Positions 10,501 through 18,561 of a stretch of DNA of 64,000 nucleotides are shown here, piece by piece. The notes beneath the pieces were generated by a model. It was not told where the DNA came from. It did no database searches and was given only the letters and a program-made list of their open reading frames with translations. The position numbers and the translations under genes are program-made. Positions within the stretch are counted from its first letter, which is position 1, and each line of letters begins with the position of its first letter. Where the stretch lies: the NCBI GenBank assembly GCA_947498815.1, contig CANMLU010000005.1, positions 186,001 through 250,000 of the forward strand. The letters run 5' to 3'. This stretch comes from an uncultured Aquimarina sp. Its GTDB lineage: Bacteria > Bacteroidota > Bacteroidia > Flavobacteriales > Flavobacteriaceae.

Positions 10501-10783
10501 CCACTACAGCTTCTCTTAGTTTTCCGTTCACATCCAAAGCAAAACGAGAAACATTATGTCCTTCACCCAAAGGAAATTTTAACTCTCCCTCTAACACATC
10601 ATTTGTTGGATTGTAGAAAAGCATATTGTAGGTAGTTGTAGCTACATTACCTATAACATTTACTTTTATATCTAATGATGATAAACCCAATGGTTTATCC
10701 TTAACATTCAAAACAGGAGTTTCTTGTGAATATCCAGAAAACAATATCAATAGCACGAAGATAAAAGTGTATATTCTTTTCAT
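7595..10783 (-). CDS. VIT/vWA - TonB_C - TPR - DUF2135 fusion protein
   Basis: A secreted 1062-residue multidomain protein (signal peptide to about residue 20, GYSQ). Residues 22-150 form a VIT domain, with the conserved FPLGEGHNVSRFALDVNGK region. A von Willebrand A-like domain follows (about 255-400), with MIDAS motif DSSLS (261-265). An acidic linker (about 570-620) leads into a TonB C-terminal domain (about 628-740) introduced by VPIFPGCGG, the hallmark of flavobacterial TonB energy transducers. TPR-like helices lie near 840-900. The last part (about 950-1040) matches DUF2135: DTDIDLHIIDP, GYGPE-like GFGPEEF and a final beta sandwich. VIT, vWA and DUF2135 often occur together; the TonB_C insertion stands out. 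It probably acts in the periplasm or at the cell surface in metal-dependent protein binding. The function is unknown. Confidence 0.78.
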   Translation of the reverse strand: MKRIYTFIFVLLILFSGYSQETPVLNVKDKPLGLSSLDIKVNVIGNVATTTYNMLFYNPTNDVLEGELKFPLGEGHNVSRFALDVNGKLREAVVVEKELGRIAFEAVVRRRVDPALLEKGTGNNYKARIYPIPANGYKRVVLAYEQELVFNKGAHYYNLPLNFKNELSNFTLEISVWDQEAKPIIAEGKLSGLEFSNWEKNYTTKVSKKGFIPNKSIQIKIPLSLDAEKIITSGNYFYIYKTIVPQNKLREKPKKVTIYWDSSLSMKDRDIAKELQFLNKYFLYIENVEVRFISFNNIKLKDKKIKIKDCNWGLLKNEIEQVIYDGGTSYDIFLDEKDDSDVKLLFSDGIASLSEFHIESKQPVFVINSLVKSNHSALKNTTEKTNGAYINLKTKSMEDAISDIKFEPFKFMGYSSETKSIEVYPNSPISVSDDFSISGKDFKPGETLKLNFGYGNKIAKKIAVTIDENSTQNKSVRRLWGQKKLDYLERNSKENKTQITALGKEYSLVTDYTSLIVLEDVRDYITYQITPPDELLDEYNHILATRDTISDARSVQSDVVVRQSLNPPVPPNLEVLEDEMELEEMIIESVDSKREEEIVNVVEVNDIENEEELSFVPFSVIENVPIFPGCGGTNEALKTCFSEKIKAHVKEFYNKELANDLPPGIQRTYVRFRISTEGRIIDVQARAPHPKLEEEAIRVLQLLPKITPGRQRGRVVEVLYSLPIVFNVGDNGQSGEILISPESRTNIEPKYNKYSGDLTVKDRVVVTDYLAALGKAKSKEDAYQLYLQQRENYLEIPAYFVDVSNHFQNVYNDKKYSPRILSNIAETDFDNYELLKVFGYQLQVNNQDKLALFIFKRILELRPEDSQSYRDLAIAYQNVGQYQEALNLFNSIVSGEIYKNSKRRVFQGIADISKSEIRALIQKHKKDLDLTNIDKELLEPISFDIRVTTDWNHNDTDIDLHIIDPNLEECFYGHNKTVIGGRMSQDMTQGFGPEEFILKNAIKGTYYIKIKYFGDRYQKVENPTFMKVTMYKKYGSKEELKETMIIRLTKKDDQELIAKIIF

Positions 10784-10965
10784 AAATTATGAGTTAGGAA
10801 AATAAAAAAATCTGTATGGCATAAACACTGAACAAGTTTTATGCCATTCATTCGACCGAATCAACAACCTATGATTACAAAGAAGATAGTTCTAGGTATA
10901 ATTTTAACCAAAAAGCCTCTTCGAAGTACCTAAAAGGTTAAAAAAAGAAGCCAAAAGCATCTTGG

Positions 10966-10990
10966 AAGAACCTAAAAGGTTCTTTTTTTA
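10966..10990. terminator. Hairpin with T-run downstream of the PAP2 gene
   Basis: AAGAACC (10966-10972) pairs with GGTTCTT (10978-10984) around loop TAAAA, followed by TTTTTTA on the plus strand. It sits 12 bases beyond the stop of the minus-strand PAP2 gene. The T-run orientation favours plus-strand termination, although no plus gene ends nearby. The core ACCTAAAAGGTT also occurs at 10928-10939, so this may be a duplicated palindrome rather than a dedicated terminator. Confidence 0.4.
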
Positions 10991-11001
10991 GGTTATAAGG
11001 A

Positions 11002-11577
11002 TCAAATAGGTTTATCACTATACTTCATTATTAAAAAAGTATGTAGTTTAAAAGCTCCTACGCCTAATAGAATACCAAAGGCCATTCCGGTAATAACATC
11101 TGCAGGATAATGCACTCCAACATAGATTCTGCTATAACTAACTATAATGGCCCAAATAACCATAAACGGAAAAATATATTTTAGATATTTTTGAAGTGCC
11201 AATCCGGTAAAAAATGCCAGTGCCATAGAGTTAGTAGCATGACCGGAAAAATATCCATAGCGGCCACATCTTTCTGCTATAAATCTAGTAAACTCTGCTA
11301 CACCTTCTGCTCTACAAGGCCTGGGTCTCATAAAAAGAACATACTTGAATAAATTCGCAAGTTGATCTGATGCAGTTATTAAAGCAGCTACAAGAACCAA
11401 TGTTATAATCGTTCCACGTATTCCAAAATATTTGTAAAAAAAGAAAAGTAAGACTAAGTACAAAGGTATTTGGTAGAATTTTTCGGTCATAAATAACCAA
11501 AACCAATCCCAGCTAGAATTGCCTAGATTATTGAGATATATAAAAAGATCTTTATCTAATTGAATAAGTTCTTCCAT
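11002..11577 (-). CDS. PAP2-superfamily membrane phosphatase
   Basis: A 191-residue membrane protein with five to six helices. It carries the three PAP2 phosphatase motifs: K(x6)RP as KYVLFMRPRP, the SGH motif in YFSGHATNS, and SR(x5)H(x3)D as SRIYVGVHYPAD, with the catalytic histidines of SGH and of the third motif. Such enzymes dephosphorylate lipid pyrophosphates or phosphates facing the periplasm: undecaprenyl pyrophosphate (BacA-independent recycling), phosphatidate or lipid A. The exact substrate cannot be read. It lies 19 bases downstream of the 78-residue gene on the same strand, suggesting joint transcription. Confidence 0.9.
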   Translation of the reverse strand: MEELIQLDKDLFIYLNNLGNSSWDWFWLFMTEKFYQIPLYLVLLFFFYKYFGIRGTIITLVLVAALITASDQLANLFKYVLFMRPRPCRAEGVAEFTRFIAERCGRYGYFSGHATNSMALAFFTGLALQKYLKYIFPFMVIWAIIVSYSRIYVGVHYPADVITGMAFGILLGVGAFKLHTFLIMKYSDKPI

Positions 11578-11596
11578 TCGTATGGTTTAGGATTTA

Positions 11597-11833
11597 TTAC
11601 CCGTCGTAACGTTCGATCTCTCGATCATAAAAATCATTAGCATCTTGAAAAAGGCTCTCAGCTTCTTGTAACAGCTCCTTTTCTTCACTTTTTTCAAACT
11701 CTTCCAACCATTCTACCTCATCATTAGCAAGATTAATAATGAATCTCGGAAACTCGGTATGTATTACAAAAATAGCATCAGGATAATCGGTATTGTCACC
11801 CAACAAAAATTTTGGAAAGCTCATTGTGAACAT
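11597..11833 (-). CDS. Small acidic hypothetical protein
   Basis: A 78-residue acidic protein without signal peptide or membrane helix. The N-terminal half looks like a small beta-rich unit (FPRFIINL) and the C-terminal half is a Glu-rich helix. An internal ATG at 11824 (fourth residue) could be the true start. Its close spacing to the PAP2 gene (19 bases) suggests an operon. From memory, similar short proteins occur as hypotheticals in Flavobacteriaceae. The function is not recognised. Confidence 0.65.
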   Translation of the reverse strand: MFTMSFPKFLLGDNTDYPDAIFVIHTEFPRFIINLANDEVEWLEEFEKSEEKELLQEAESLFQDANDFYDREIERYDG

Positions 11834-11891
11834 TTAAAATTATGAACCAAAGGTACTATCTTTTTTGAGCAAACCCGAAAAATTATCTGGT

Positions 11892-12977
11892 TTAGTCGAT
11901 TTTGATTTCTACTCTATTGTTTGAATCAGGATCCAGATCAGAACCTGTTGTAACAATAGGAGATGTATCCCCGGCTGCGACAATTTCGATTAAAGATTCA
12001 TCAACTCCTTTTTCGATCATATACTGCTTAACGTTACTAGCTCGCATTGCAGACATAATTTCGTTTTCGAATGTAGAACCGGCATCATCTGCATGACCAA
12101 TAATTTTAACCGAATTCACTTTAAATATAGTCACATATTGAATGTAGGAATCTAATGCTTTTTGGATTTCCTTATATGCCTCACTCTCTCCTATCAAAAA
12201 CTCTATTGGAGAAAATTTAAGGGCCATATTACAAACTTGGCTAGACACCAAATTAGTGGTTGTCTTCATTTCCATCAGTAAAACATCATCTACAAAATAA
12301 TACCCTGTATCATATTTGCCTCCTTTTACAGATTTTCCTTTAGGAGCATCTCCAAAGTATCCTAGCGAAACATATTTTTCTGTTCCTTTTGCCTTATATA
12401 CTCCACAAACTTTAACCCATCCTTTGGTATCACATACCAGTCTTGAAGACTTCACATGCAATGGAAATTTTGCGGTGCTTGTAATTTTTGGAACGCGTGC
12501 CGTAAAGTATGATCCAATAGACGAAGTACAAGAATTTGATACCCCTTCACCCAACGAAACATACATATGAAAATAATAGTATTTACCTGCGGATAACGGT
12601 TTTTTTAGCTTTGCGGTCACCCCTTCTTTATACAATCCACCGGCAATGTACATTCCAACTTTTCCATCACCAGTTCTTGGGTCTTGCTTTCCAAATTGTT
12701 TTAAAAAATTTGGGGATTTATGCACAAATTTCACGCTGCTTAATCCAGGGTGATATACGTCTGGGCTATTTACAGCGGGCTTCCAACTTCGCATTATACC
12801 GAAATTTTGCATCTCCATATCCAATCGCTTAAGGCTGGTATTAAGGTCTTCAAAACTTGGGTTTGGAATTAGGTTTTCTCTTTTACTATGATCAAAGTCT
12901 TGACTATGGCTACGCTGCGAAATCATTAAAGTAAGGGCAGCAAGTAGTATAAAAAATTTAGAATTTGGGACTCTCAT
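11892..12977 (-). CDS. OmpA-family envelope protein with N-terminal jelly-roll-like domain
   Basis: A 361-residue exported protein (signal peptide to about residue 25). The first part, starting with LIPNPSFEDLN, matches the carbohydrate-binding-module-like beta-sandwich regions common in Bacteroidota envelope proteins. The C-terminal 110 residues form an OmpA/Pal peptidoglycan-binding domain: VKIIGHADDAGS, the following helix with a run of small residues, and the terminal SNNRVEIKI. OmpA-C domains bind the diaminopimelate of peptidoglycan and tether the outer membrane. The role of the N-terminal domain is unknown. Confidence 0.85.
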   Translation of the reverse strand: MRVPNSKFFILLAALTLMISQRSHSQDFDHSKRENLIPNPSFEDLNTSLKRLDMEMQNFGIMRSWKPAVNSPDVYHPGLSSVKFVHKSPNFLKQFGKQDPRTGDGKVGMYIAGGLYKEGVTAKLKKPLSAGKYYYFHMYVSLGEGVSNSCTSSIGSYFTARVPKITSTAKFPLHVKSSRLVCDTKGWVKVCGVYKAKGTEKYVSLGYFGDAPKGKSVKGGKYDTGYYFVDDVLLMEMKTTTNLVSSQVCNMALKFSPIEFLIGESEAYKEIQKALDSYIQYVTIFKVNSVKIIGHADDAGSTFENEIMSAMRASNVKQYMIEKGVDESLIEIVAAGDTSPIVTTGSDLDPDSNNRVEIKID

Positions 12978-13082
12978 TTTTTTAGGTTCTGATTTTTCGG
13001 AAAGATAGTTAATTATTCGTTAATTCCAAATAAACACTTTAAGGCTATACCCGTATTTCTTTGCTGTTTTTAAAGTAAAAAA

Positions 13083-14453
13083 CTATGCTTTCCTGATTAA
13101 AACTTTAGTTAACTTATTGAACCTGAAATACAATAATAATGCCGAAGTCGTTAGCCCCGCCAATAAGCCTATCCAAATCCCTGAGCTTTTATATTCGGTA
13201 AACAACCCCAAATAATAGCTAATCGGAAATCCAACCACCCAATATGCAATAAAGGTAATTAACGTGGGGATTTTGACATCTTGTAGTCCTCGTAATGCCC
13301 CCAAAACGGTTACTTGTATCGCATCTGATATCTGAAACAATGCTGCTATAATCAATAATTTGGCTGCTATACTTATCACTTCTGTATTATCCGCAAGATT
13401 TTCGGTATCGTTAACATCTAAATAAATCTTTGGTAGCATTTGGTTACATACAATGAAAACCAGTGCAAAAACGGTTGCAATTAAAAAGGATAATAAAAAG
13501 ATCGAAATAGCAATTCTTCTTAAATCGGTAAACTTTTGAAGGCCTTTCTGATTACCTACTCGTACCATAGCTGCAACACTCAATCCCATAGCTACCATAA
13601 AGGTCATAGATGATAAATTTAATGCAATTTGATTGGCAGCTTGTGGGTTTTTACCCAAAATCCCCGACAACCATATGGCCGCTGTAAAAATAGCTACTTC
13701 AAAAAACATCTGTAAGGCCGAAGGAAACCCTAATGCCACAATTTTTTTTATGACTTTACTTTCTAAAATCAAGATTTTAATACTTGTAACATACCTTCTT
13801 GATTTTTCTTTCTTCTTTAACAACATCCACAAAAATATAACCATCACAAATCTTGAAACCAAAGTACCCACTGCAGCACCAACAATTCCCATTTCCGGGA
13901 AACCAAATTTTCCAAAAATCAATAAGTAATTGAGTATCACATTTACCACATTGGCAATCAACGTAGCATACATTGGATATTTTGTCATGGATAAGCCGTC
14001 AGAAAATTGTTTTAGTGCTTGGAAAGTAATCAATGGAATCAAAGAAAAAGCTACCAAATCGAGATAGGGCAATGCCAATTCTACAACTTCAGTAGGTTGT
14101 TTCATAAAATACAACAACGGCTTTGCCAGCAAAATCATTAAAAACAAAGCAATCCCCAGGGTGGTGCACAACACCAATCCGTGTTTAAAAGCGGATTTCC
14201 CATTTATAAAATTATTCTCGGCGTCTGCTTCGGCAACCAACGGAGTAATTGCTGTCGAAAACCCAATACCCAGTGACATGGCAATAAACATAAAGCTGTT
14301 ACCCAAAGATACTGCTGCCAGTTCTGCTGTACCCAACTGCCCCACCATGATATTATCCACTAGGGCAACGAGCGTATGACCAATCATACCCATCATGACA
14401 GGTGCTGCTAGTTTTAGGTTATATCGAAATTCTTTGGTGTATTGGTTTAGCAT
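13083..14453 (-). CDS. MATE-family multidrug/Na+ exporter
   Basis: A polytopic membrane protein of about 456 residues with 12 predicted helices in two homologous halves. It has the MATE (MatE, NorM-type) opening APVMMGMIGHTLVALVDNIMVGQLGTAELAA and the matching second-half repeat around GFPSALQMFFEVAIF. It exports cationic drugs or metabolites in exchange for Na+ or H+. I place the start at the ATG at 14453. An upstream TTG at 14474 would add seven residues, but the ATG gives the normal family N-terminus. It is a single gene, divergent from the small membrane protein at 14540. Confidence 0.93.
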   Translation of the reverse strand: MLNQYTKEFRYNLKLAAPVMMGMIGHTLVALVDNIMVGQLGTAELAAVSLGNSFMFIAMSLGIGFSTAITPLVAEADAENNFINGKSAFKHGLVLCTTLGIALFLMILLAKPLLYFMKQPTEVVELALPYLDLVAFSLIPLITFQALKQFSDGLSMTKYPMYATLIANVVNVILNYLLIFGKFGFPEMGIVGAAVGTLVSRFVMVIFLWMLLKKKEKSRRYVTSIKILILESKVIKKIVALGFPSALQMFFEVAIFTAAIWLSGILGKNPQAANQIALNLSSMTFMVAMGLSVAAMVRVGNQKGLQKFTDLRRIAISIFLLSFLIATVFALVFIVCNQMLPKIYLDVNDTENLADNTEVISIAAKLLIIAALFQISDAIQVTVLGALRGLQDVKIPTLITFIAYWVVGFPISYYLGLFTEYKSSGIWIGLLAGLTTSALLLYFRFNKLTKVLIRKA

Positions 14454-14539
14454 TCTATGATTTTGAAGACGCAAAGGTATTAGAACTGAAATAAACTAAA
14501 ATATTCTTATCGTATATTTAACGTTCTTAATTATAATCC

Positions 14540-14905
14540 ATGTCAGAAACTACATTTCCTGAAAAGCAGATCAAGACACGAAATAACACAAGACTTTATC
14601 TTATTATTGCGAGTGTTGTATTTGGAATATTAATACTCCCCTCTTTGCCTATGATTATGATGTCTGCTATGATGTTTGATAGTCCTGGCTCCGAAGATAG
14701 TATCCCAACAATTACATTAGTTATCAGTTTGGTTGCTTATCCATTTGTTACTTGTATTGGTATTGCGGTTGCATGGATTTTATTTTCCAGAAAAAAACAT
14801 ATTGCAGCAATAATTCTTGCTAGTTTACCTGTTATTAGTATTCTTGTGGGGATTGGTGCTATTATTTATATGGCAGTATTTTGTGATGGCAACTTTGCTT
14901 GTTAG
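14540..14905 (+). CDS. Small three-helix membrane protein, unknown
   Basis: A 121-residue protein with a short basic cytoplasmic start and three hydrophobic segments (about residues 19-47, 57-82 and 88-115). The last residues CDGNFAC include two cysteines. No family is recognised. It converges on the PLP decarboxylase gene, with two bases between the stop codons. Confidence 0.6.
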   Translation: MSETTFPEKQIKTRNNTRLYLIIASVVFGILILPSLPMIMMSAMMFDSPGSEDSIPTITLVISLVAYPFVTCIGIAVAWILFSRKKHIAAIILASLPVISILVGIGAIIYMAVFCDGNFAC

Positions 14906-14907
14906 TT

Positions 14908-16299
14908 TTAAGATTGCATTTTTGCTTTAGATTTTTTGAATACACGGATGGTTCGATCAATATCCTGTTTGGTGGTCATCCAAGAACATATACTAACCCG
15001 AATTACAGTTTTTCCTTGCCAAGTAGATCCGCCCAACCAGCATTCTCCGGATTCCTGAATATATTCAATCACTCCTTTCGTTTCATTATCATTGTTTCCT
15101 GCCACCAGAACTTGATTAAATACAACCTCATTCATAATATGAAATCCAGCTTCCCTCAATCCTTTTTCTAACTGCTTTGCTCTTTGGTAAAAAGTAGTAA
15201 CCATTTCGTTAATTCCTCTTTTTCCTAAATACTTCATGGTTGCCCACAACTCAATTGCTCTTGATCTTTTGGACAATTCGGGAGTGTATAGCAATGGATC
15301 CCTATTCTCACTATAAATAATATATTCACCAGTCGCCTGAAGGGCACATGCTAATGCTTCTGGATATCGACACATTACAATTCCCGAATCATACGGTGTA
15401 TTTAATGTTTTATGACCGTCTACGGCCCAAGAGGATGCTTTTTCAATTCCTTTGGTTAAATATGATAATTCTTTGGAAGCCACTGCCCAAAGACCAAATG
15501 CTCCATCTATATGCACCCATGAACCAGCTTGATTCGCCAAATCACATATGGCATCAAAATTATCAAAAGAGCCTGTATTGGCATTTCCTGCCTGTAGCAA
15601 AACGAGACAATGATTATCCAGAGCGGGTAATTTTTCAAGCACTAATCGACCTTGGTTATCCGATGGGACCCACTCTATGCTATTTTTCCCAAAACCGAGC
15701 ATAGACAATGTCTTTTTTACACTAGCATGGATTTGTTCATGTGCTATTATCCTGAGCTTTGGGGCTCCATTCAATCCGTTTTCATTAATATCCCATCCCA
15801 GCTTTTTTAAAAGCTGATAACGTGCCGCAGCCAAAGCGGATAGGTTGGCCATAGATGTTCCGCTTACAAAACCTGCGACGGTCTCTTTTGGGAAATCGAA
15901 AATATCCTTTAACCAATGCTCACAAACGGCTTCAATTTTAGCGTTTATGGGCGAAGTCAAATACAATCCACCACATTGATCCCATACATCCGACAACCAT
16001 TTTACGCCCAAAGAAACTGGAACCGCACCTCCTAATACAAATCCAAAATATCTTCCTGCGGTATGTGCCACGGTATTTGGAGAGCCATAAAAATGAAGTT
16101 GATCGATAACTTGATTGGCTGGTATAGATTCTTCTTGTAGAGGTTCATCAAAATTGACTAGTTTTTCCAAATTATCTTCCGACGGAAAAACATCCATACC
16201 CTCTACTCCATCCATATATTCGAATGCATGAGAGCGAGCCAGATCAAATAACTCTTTACTTTCTAACTCTTGCCTCATTTGCTTATGTAGTGTACTCAT
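14908..16299 (-). CDS. PLP-dependent group II (aromatic/glutamate-type) decarboxylase
   Basis: A 463-residue fold-type I pyridoxal-phosphate enzyme of the DDC family (PF00282). Visible features are the GFVSGTSMANLSALAAARY cofactor-binding region, the Asp-containing WVHIDGAFGLWA (Asp contacts the pyridine nitrogen) and the Schiff-base lysine in VDGHKTLN. Relatives decarboxylate L-DOPA, tryptophan, tyrosine, glutamate, 2,4-diaminobutyrate or cysteine sulfinate. The substrate cannot be told here. No amine-pathway gene adjoins it; it stands alone between the MATE exporter block and a GNAT gene. Confidence 0.85.
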   Translation of the reverse strand: MSTLHKQMRQELESKELFDLARSHAFEYMDGVEGMDVFPSEDNLEKLVNFDEPLQEESIPANQVIDQLHFYGSPNTVAHTAGRYFGFVLGGAVPVSLGVKWLSDVWDQCGGLYLTSPINAKIEAVCEHWLKDIFDFPKETVAGFVSGTSMANLSALAAARYQLLKKLGWDINENGLNGAPKLRIIAHEQIHASVKKTLSMLGFGKNSIEWVPSDNQGRLVLEKLPALDNHCLVLLQAGNANTGSFDNFDAICDLANQAGSWVHIDGAFGLWAVASKELSYLTKGIEKASSWAVDGHKTLNTPYDSGIVMCRYPEALACALQATGEYIIYSENRDPLLYTPELSKRSRAIELWATMKYLGKRGINEMVTTFYQRAKQLEKGLREAGFHIMNEVVFNQVLVAGNNDNETKGVIEYIQESGECWLGGSTWQGKTVIRVSICSWMTTKQDIDRTIRVFKKSKAKMQS

Positions 16300-16404
16300 A
16301 CCTTGAAGTTTGATTTATTAGTCCTTACAAAGAAAAAATAAGTTATGACAAATGTATGTCAGTAGTAATTTTTCATTACAAAAAGTATATACAGCTATTG
16401 GATG

Positions 16405-16926
16405 CTAATTTTCGTTTTTCAAATTGATTTCAAACAAACAGGCCGGAACACCATGATAGTGATCAGGAAGTCCTTTGGTATTTTTTAAATCAAACATTCC
16501 CAAGAAGTCAAAACCGGCCCTGGTATAATGGGTTATCAACTTTTCGTTTTTGCCCAATGTATCTAATCGCACGAAATCTTTATTGCTTTTTCGTGCATGT
16601 TTTTTTGCCCAGGCTACTATTATTTCAACAAAATTTTGACCTCTAAAATCGGGATTTGTTGCAATGCGATGTATGTACACAGCGGTATCTTCATTCTTCT
16701 CTTCCCAAATTTGTTCGTCACTATACGTAGTTGCCCAAACACAGGCAACTTGGTCATCAATAAGTAGTTTCCACTGGCGATTCTCTGCGATTTCCGTTTC
16801 CACAAGTTGCCTCTCAAATTCTGGCCACACCACTACTTTTTTCTTTGATTTTTGATATTCTGAAGCAATTTTATAGAGTCGGAATATCTCATCAATATCT
16901 TTTGCTCTGCAATTTTCTATTTTCAT
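16405..16926 (-). CDS. GNAT-family N-acetyltransferase
   Basis: A 173-residue acyl-CoA-dependent acetyltransferase fold. Motif A is visible as VYIHRIATNPDFRGQNFVEIIVAWA (IATNPDFRGQN contacts the CoA pyrophosphate), followed by VRLDTLGKNEKLITHYTRAGFDFLGMF, the usual end of the fold. The N-terminal helix pair begins IENCRAKDIDEIFRLY. The substrate is unknown. The ATG at 16926 is well placed and the neighbouring genes are unrelated. Confidence 0.85.
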   Translation of the reverse strand: MKIENCRAKDIDEIFRLYKIASEYQKSKKKVVVWPEFERQLVETEIAENRQWKLLIDDQVACVWATTYSDEQIWEEKNEDTAVYIHRIATNPDFRGQNFVEIIVAWAKKHARKSNKDFVRLDTLGKNEKLITHYTRAGFDFLGMFDLKNTKGLPDHYHGVPACLFEINLKNEN

Positions 16927-17076
16927 TAGGGTCGGAATTAATACTACAAATATTCAATCATTATTGTTTTCTTGAAACCCGGAACTTGCTAAGGTTTGTT
17001 TACTATATTCAATAATGAAACAGGGTTGATTAGTGTTTAGTGTTATCGTTTTGTCTAACCTGCGACTTCATACAGT

Positions 17077-17706
17077 TTAAATTTTATCATATGTAGCTAT
17101 TTCATCATTTAGACTATACAAGTTCACTATCGTATACTTTGATTTTTTCATTTCTTTCCTGGAAATTTTGACATGTTTCCAATTCATTTTTTTAGCTCCA
17201 TTAATATCTGACTTCTCGGAATCCCCAATCATCATTATCTGTTTTCCGCTTTTTCCAGAATAGTTTTCGGCGATCCGAAATATTTGAATTTCTGGCTTTA
17301 TTAAACCAACATCACAAGAAAAGATCACCTTTTCAAAGTAAGTATCTAAGCCCAAGTCATAGAATGTCTTTTTGTAAGGACTGGCTATATTTGAAATCAA
17401 AATTATGGTATACTGTTCTCTTAATTTTTCAAGAACAGAGATAGAATCTTCAAATAGTCTTGTCGAATTTAATTCGGCCTCTAACGATGATATATTTTCA
17501 TTAAAAAAAATTTCAAATTCATCCGGAAGCACATTGAAAACACCTTCTATGGGAGTATTTAAAAGTAGATTTCTGTACTCATTTGTAGAAACGTTAAATC
17601 CGTTATTGGATAATCCATATAATCTGGAAAAAAAATGCCTGTTATCCTTAATTTCAATTAAAGTGTTGAACAGATCAAAAACTAATACTTCGGTTTTCTC
17701 TGTCAT
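17077..17706 (-). CDS. HAD-superfamily hydrolase (haloacid-dehalogenase-like subfamily IA)
   Basis: Cytoplasmic HAD phosphatase or dehalogenase-like enzyme. Motif I is VFDLFNTL, with the nucleophile Asp and Phe at D+2, as in 2-haloacid dehalogenases rather than the DxD of phosphatases. Motif II is ILISNIAS, motif III is the Lys in GLIKPE, and motif IV is MIGDSEKSDINGA. I start it at the ATG at 17706, 18 codons inside the longest frame (whose first codon at 17760 is TTG), because motif I then lies at the usual distance from the N-terminus. The substrate is unknown. Confidence 0.8.
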   Translation of the reverse strand: MTEKTEVLVFDLFNTLIEIKDNRHFFSRLYGLSNNGFNVSTNEYRNLLLNTPIEGVFNVLPDEFEIFFNENISSLEAELNSTRLFEDSISVLEKLREQYTIILISNIASPYKKTFYDLGLDTYFEKVIFSCDVGLIKPEIQIFRIAENYSGKSGKQIMMIGDSEKSDINGAKKMNWKHVKISRKEMKKSKYTIVNLYSLNDEIATYDKI

Positions 17707-17799
17707 TTTCAAATTAGGTATCACATCGAATATATGATTCAGATCAATTAATATATCCAAAGCCAGCTATTATTCTGAGCTAGTTCTTATTTTATAATT

Positions 17800-18561
17800 T
17801 CAGATTTGATTTTCTTCTTCATTCCTAGATTCAATCAACTTTGCAATTTTTTCCAATGAAGATTTGATAATTTCTGAGTTACTTTTCTTCTTCAACAACT
17901 TAATCTTCCTTAGCATTCCTCGGTAATTCGCTTCTGGATACAATTCTAATAATTCAGTAAAATACTCATCAATTCCACTGCTAAGAAGTCTTTCCCCTTC
18001 ATCAGAAAAGGCTTTCTCTTCATTAATCTCATCAAGATAATTGTTGTAATTACCAATTAATGCCTCTATATTAGAATCAATTACGTTTTTTGCTCTATCC
18101 GAATTTGGATCATCAGAGCTTTCAATAATAACATCATTCCCCAGTTTAAAATACCTTAGTTGTAACGCTAATCCAAAATGATAAACCTTAACCAATTCTC
18201 TATCATAAATATAATTGTCCTTCCTATCAGTTGTCCTATAGATAGTATTCATATCTCTCCATCGCATAAAAAAATCGGTTGCGACTTTGCTTCTATGCTT
18301 TAAACCTAATTCATTATCATCCAGTACAACTTTAAAATTTTGTTGATCTATAAGTTTTTCATAAACTATTCTATTTTCAGGGTCATCTAAACTTGGTAAA
18401 TTTTCATCCTGATCTATTCCATATTTCAGTTCTTGTATAACATTTGCGTAATCCATAGCATCCCAATATCGCTTATCTATAGGATATTTATCATTTTCAT
18501 TTTTACAGTTTGTAAGGAGTAAGCATATAATTGCTAGTAAAATTGTATTAGTCTTTTTCAT
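17800..18561 (-). CDS. Putative lipoprotein of unknown function
   Basis: About 253 residues. The ATG at 18561 gives a clean lipoprotein signal (ILLAIICLLLTNC, lipid-modified Cys). A longer TTG-started frame from 18585 is less likely. The mature part is helical and charged, without known motifs. Its start overlaps the end of the DUF922-like membrane peptidase gene by 14 bases, so the two are translationally coupled and probably work together in the envelope. Confidence 0.6.
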   Translation of the reverse strand: MKKTNTILLAIICLLLTNCKNENDKYPIDKRYWDAMDYANVIQELKYGIDQDENLPSLDDPENRIVYEKLIDQQNFKVVLDDNELGLKHRSKVATDFFMRWRDMNTIYRTTDRKDNYIYDRELVKVYHFGLALQLRYFKLGNDVIIESSDDPNSDRAKNVIDSNIEALIGNYNNYLDEINEEKAFSDEGERLLSSGIDEYFTELLELYPEANYRGMLRKIKLLKKKSNSEIIKSSLEKIAKLIESRNEEENQI

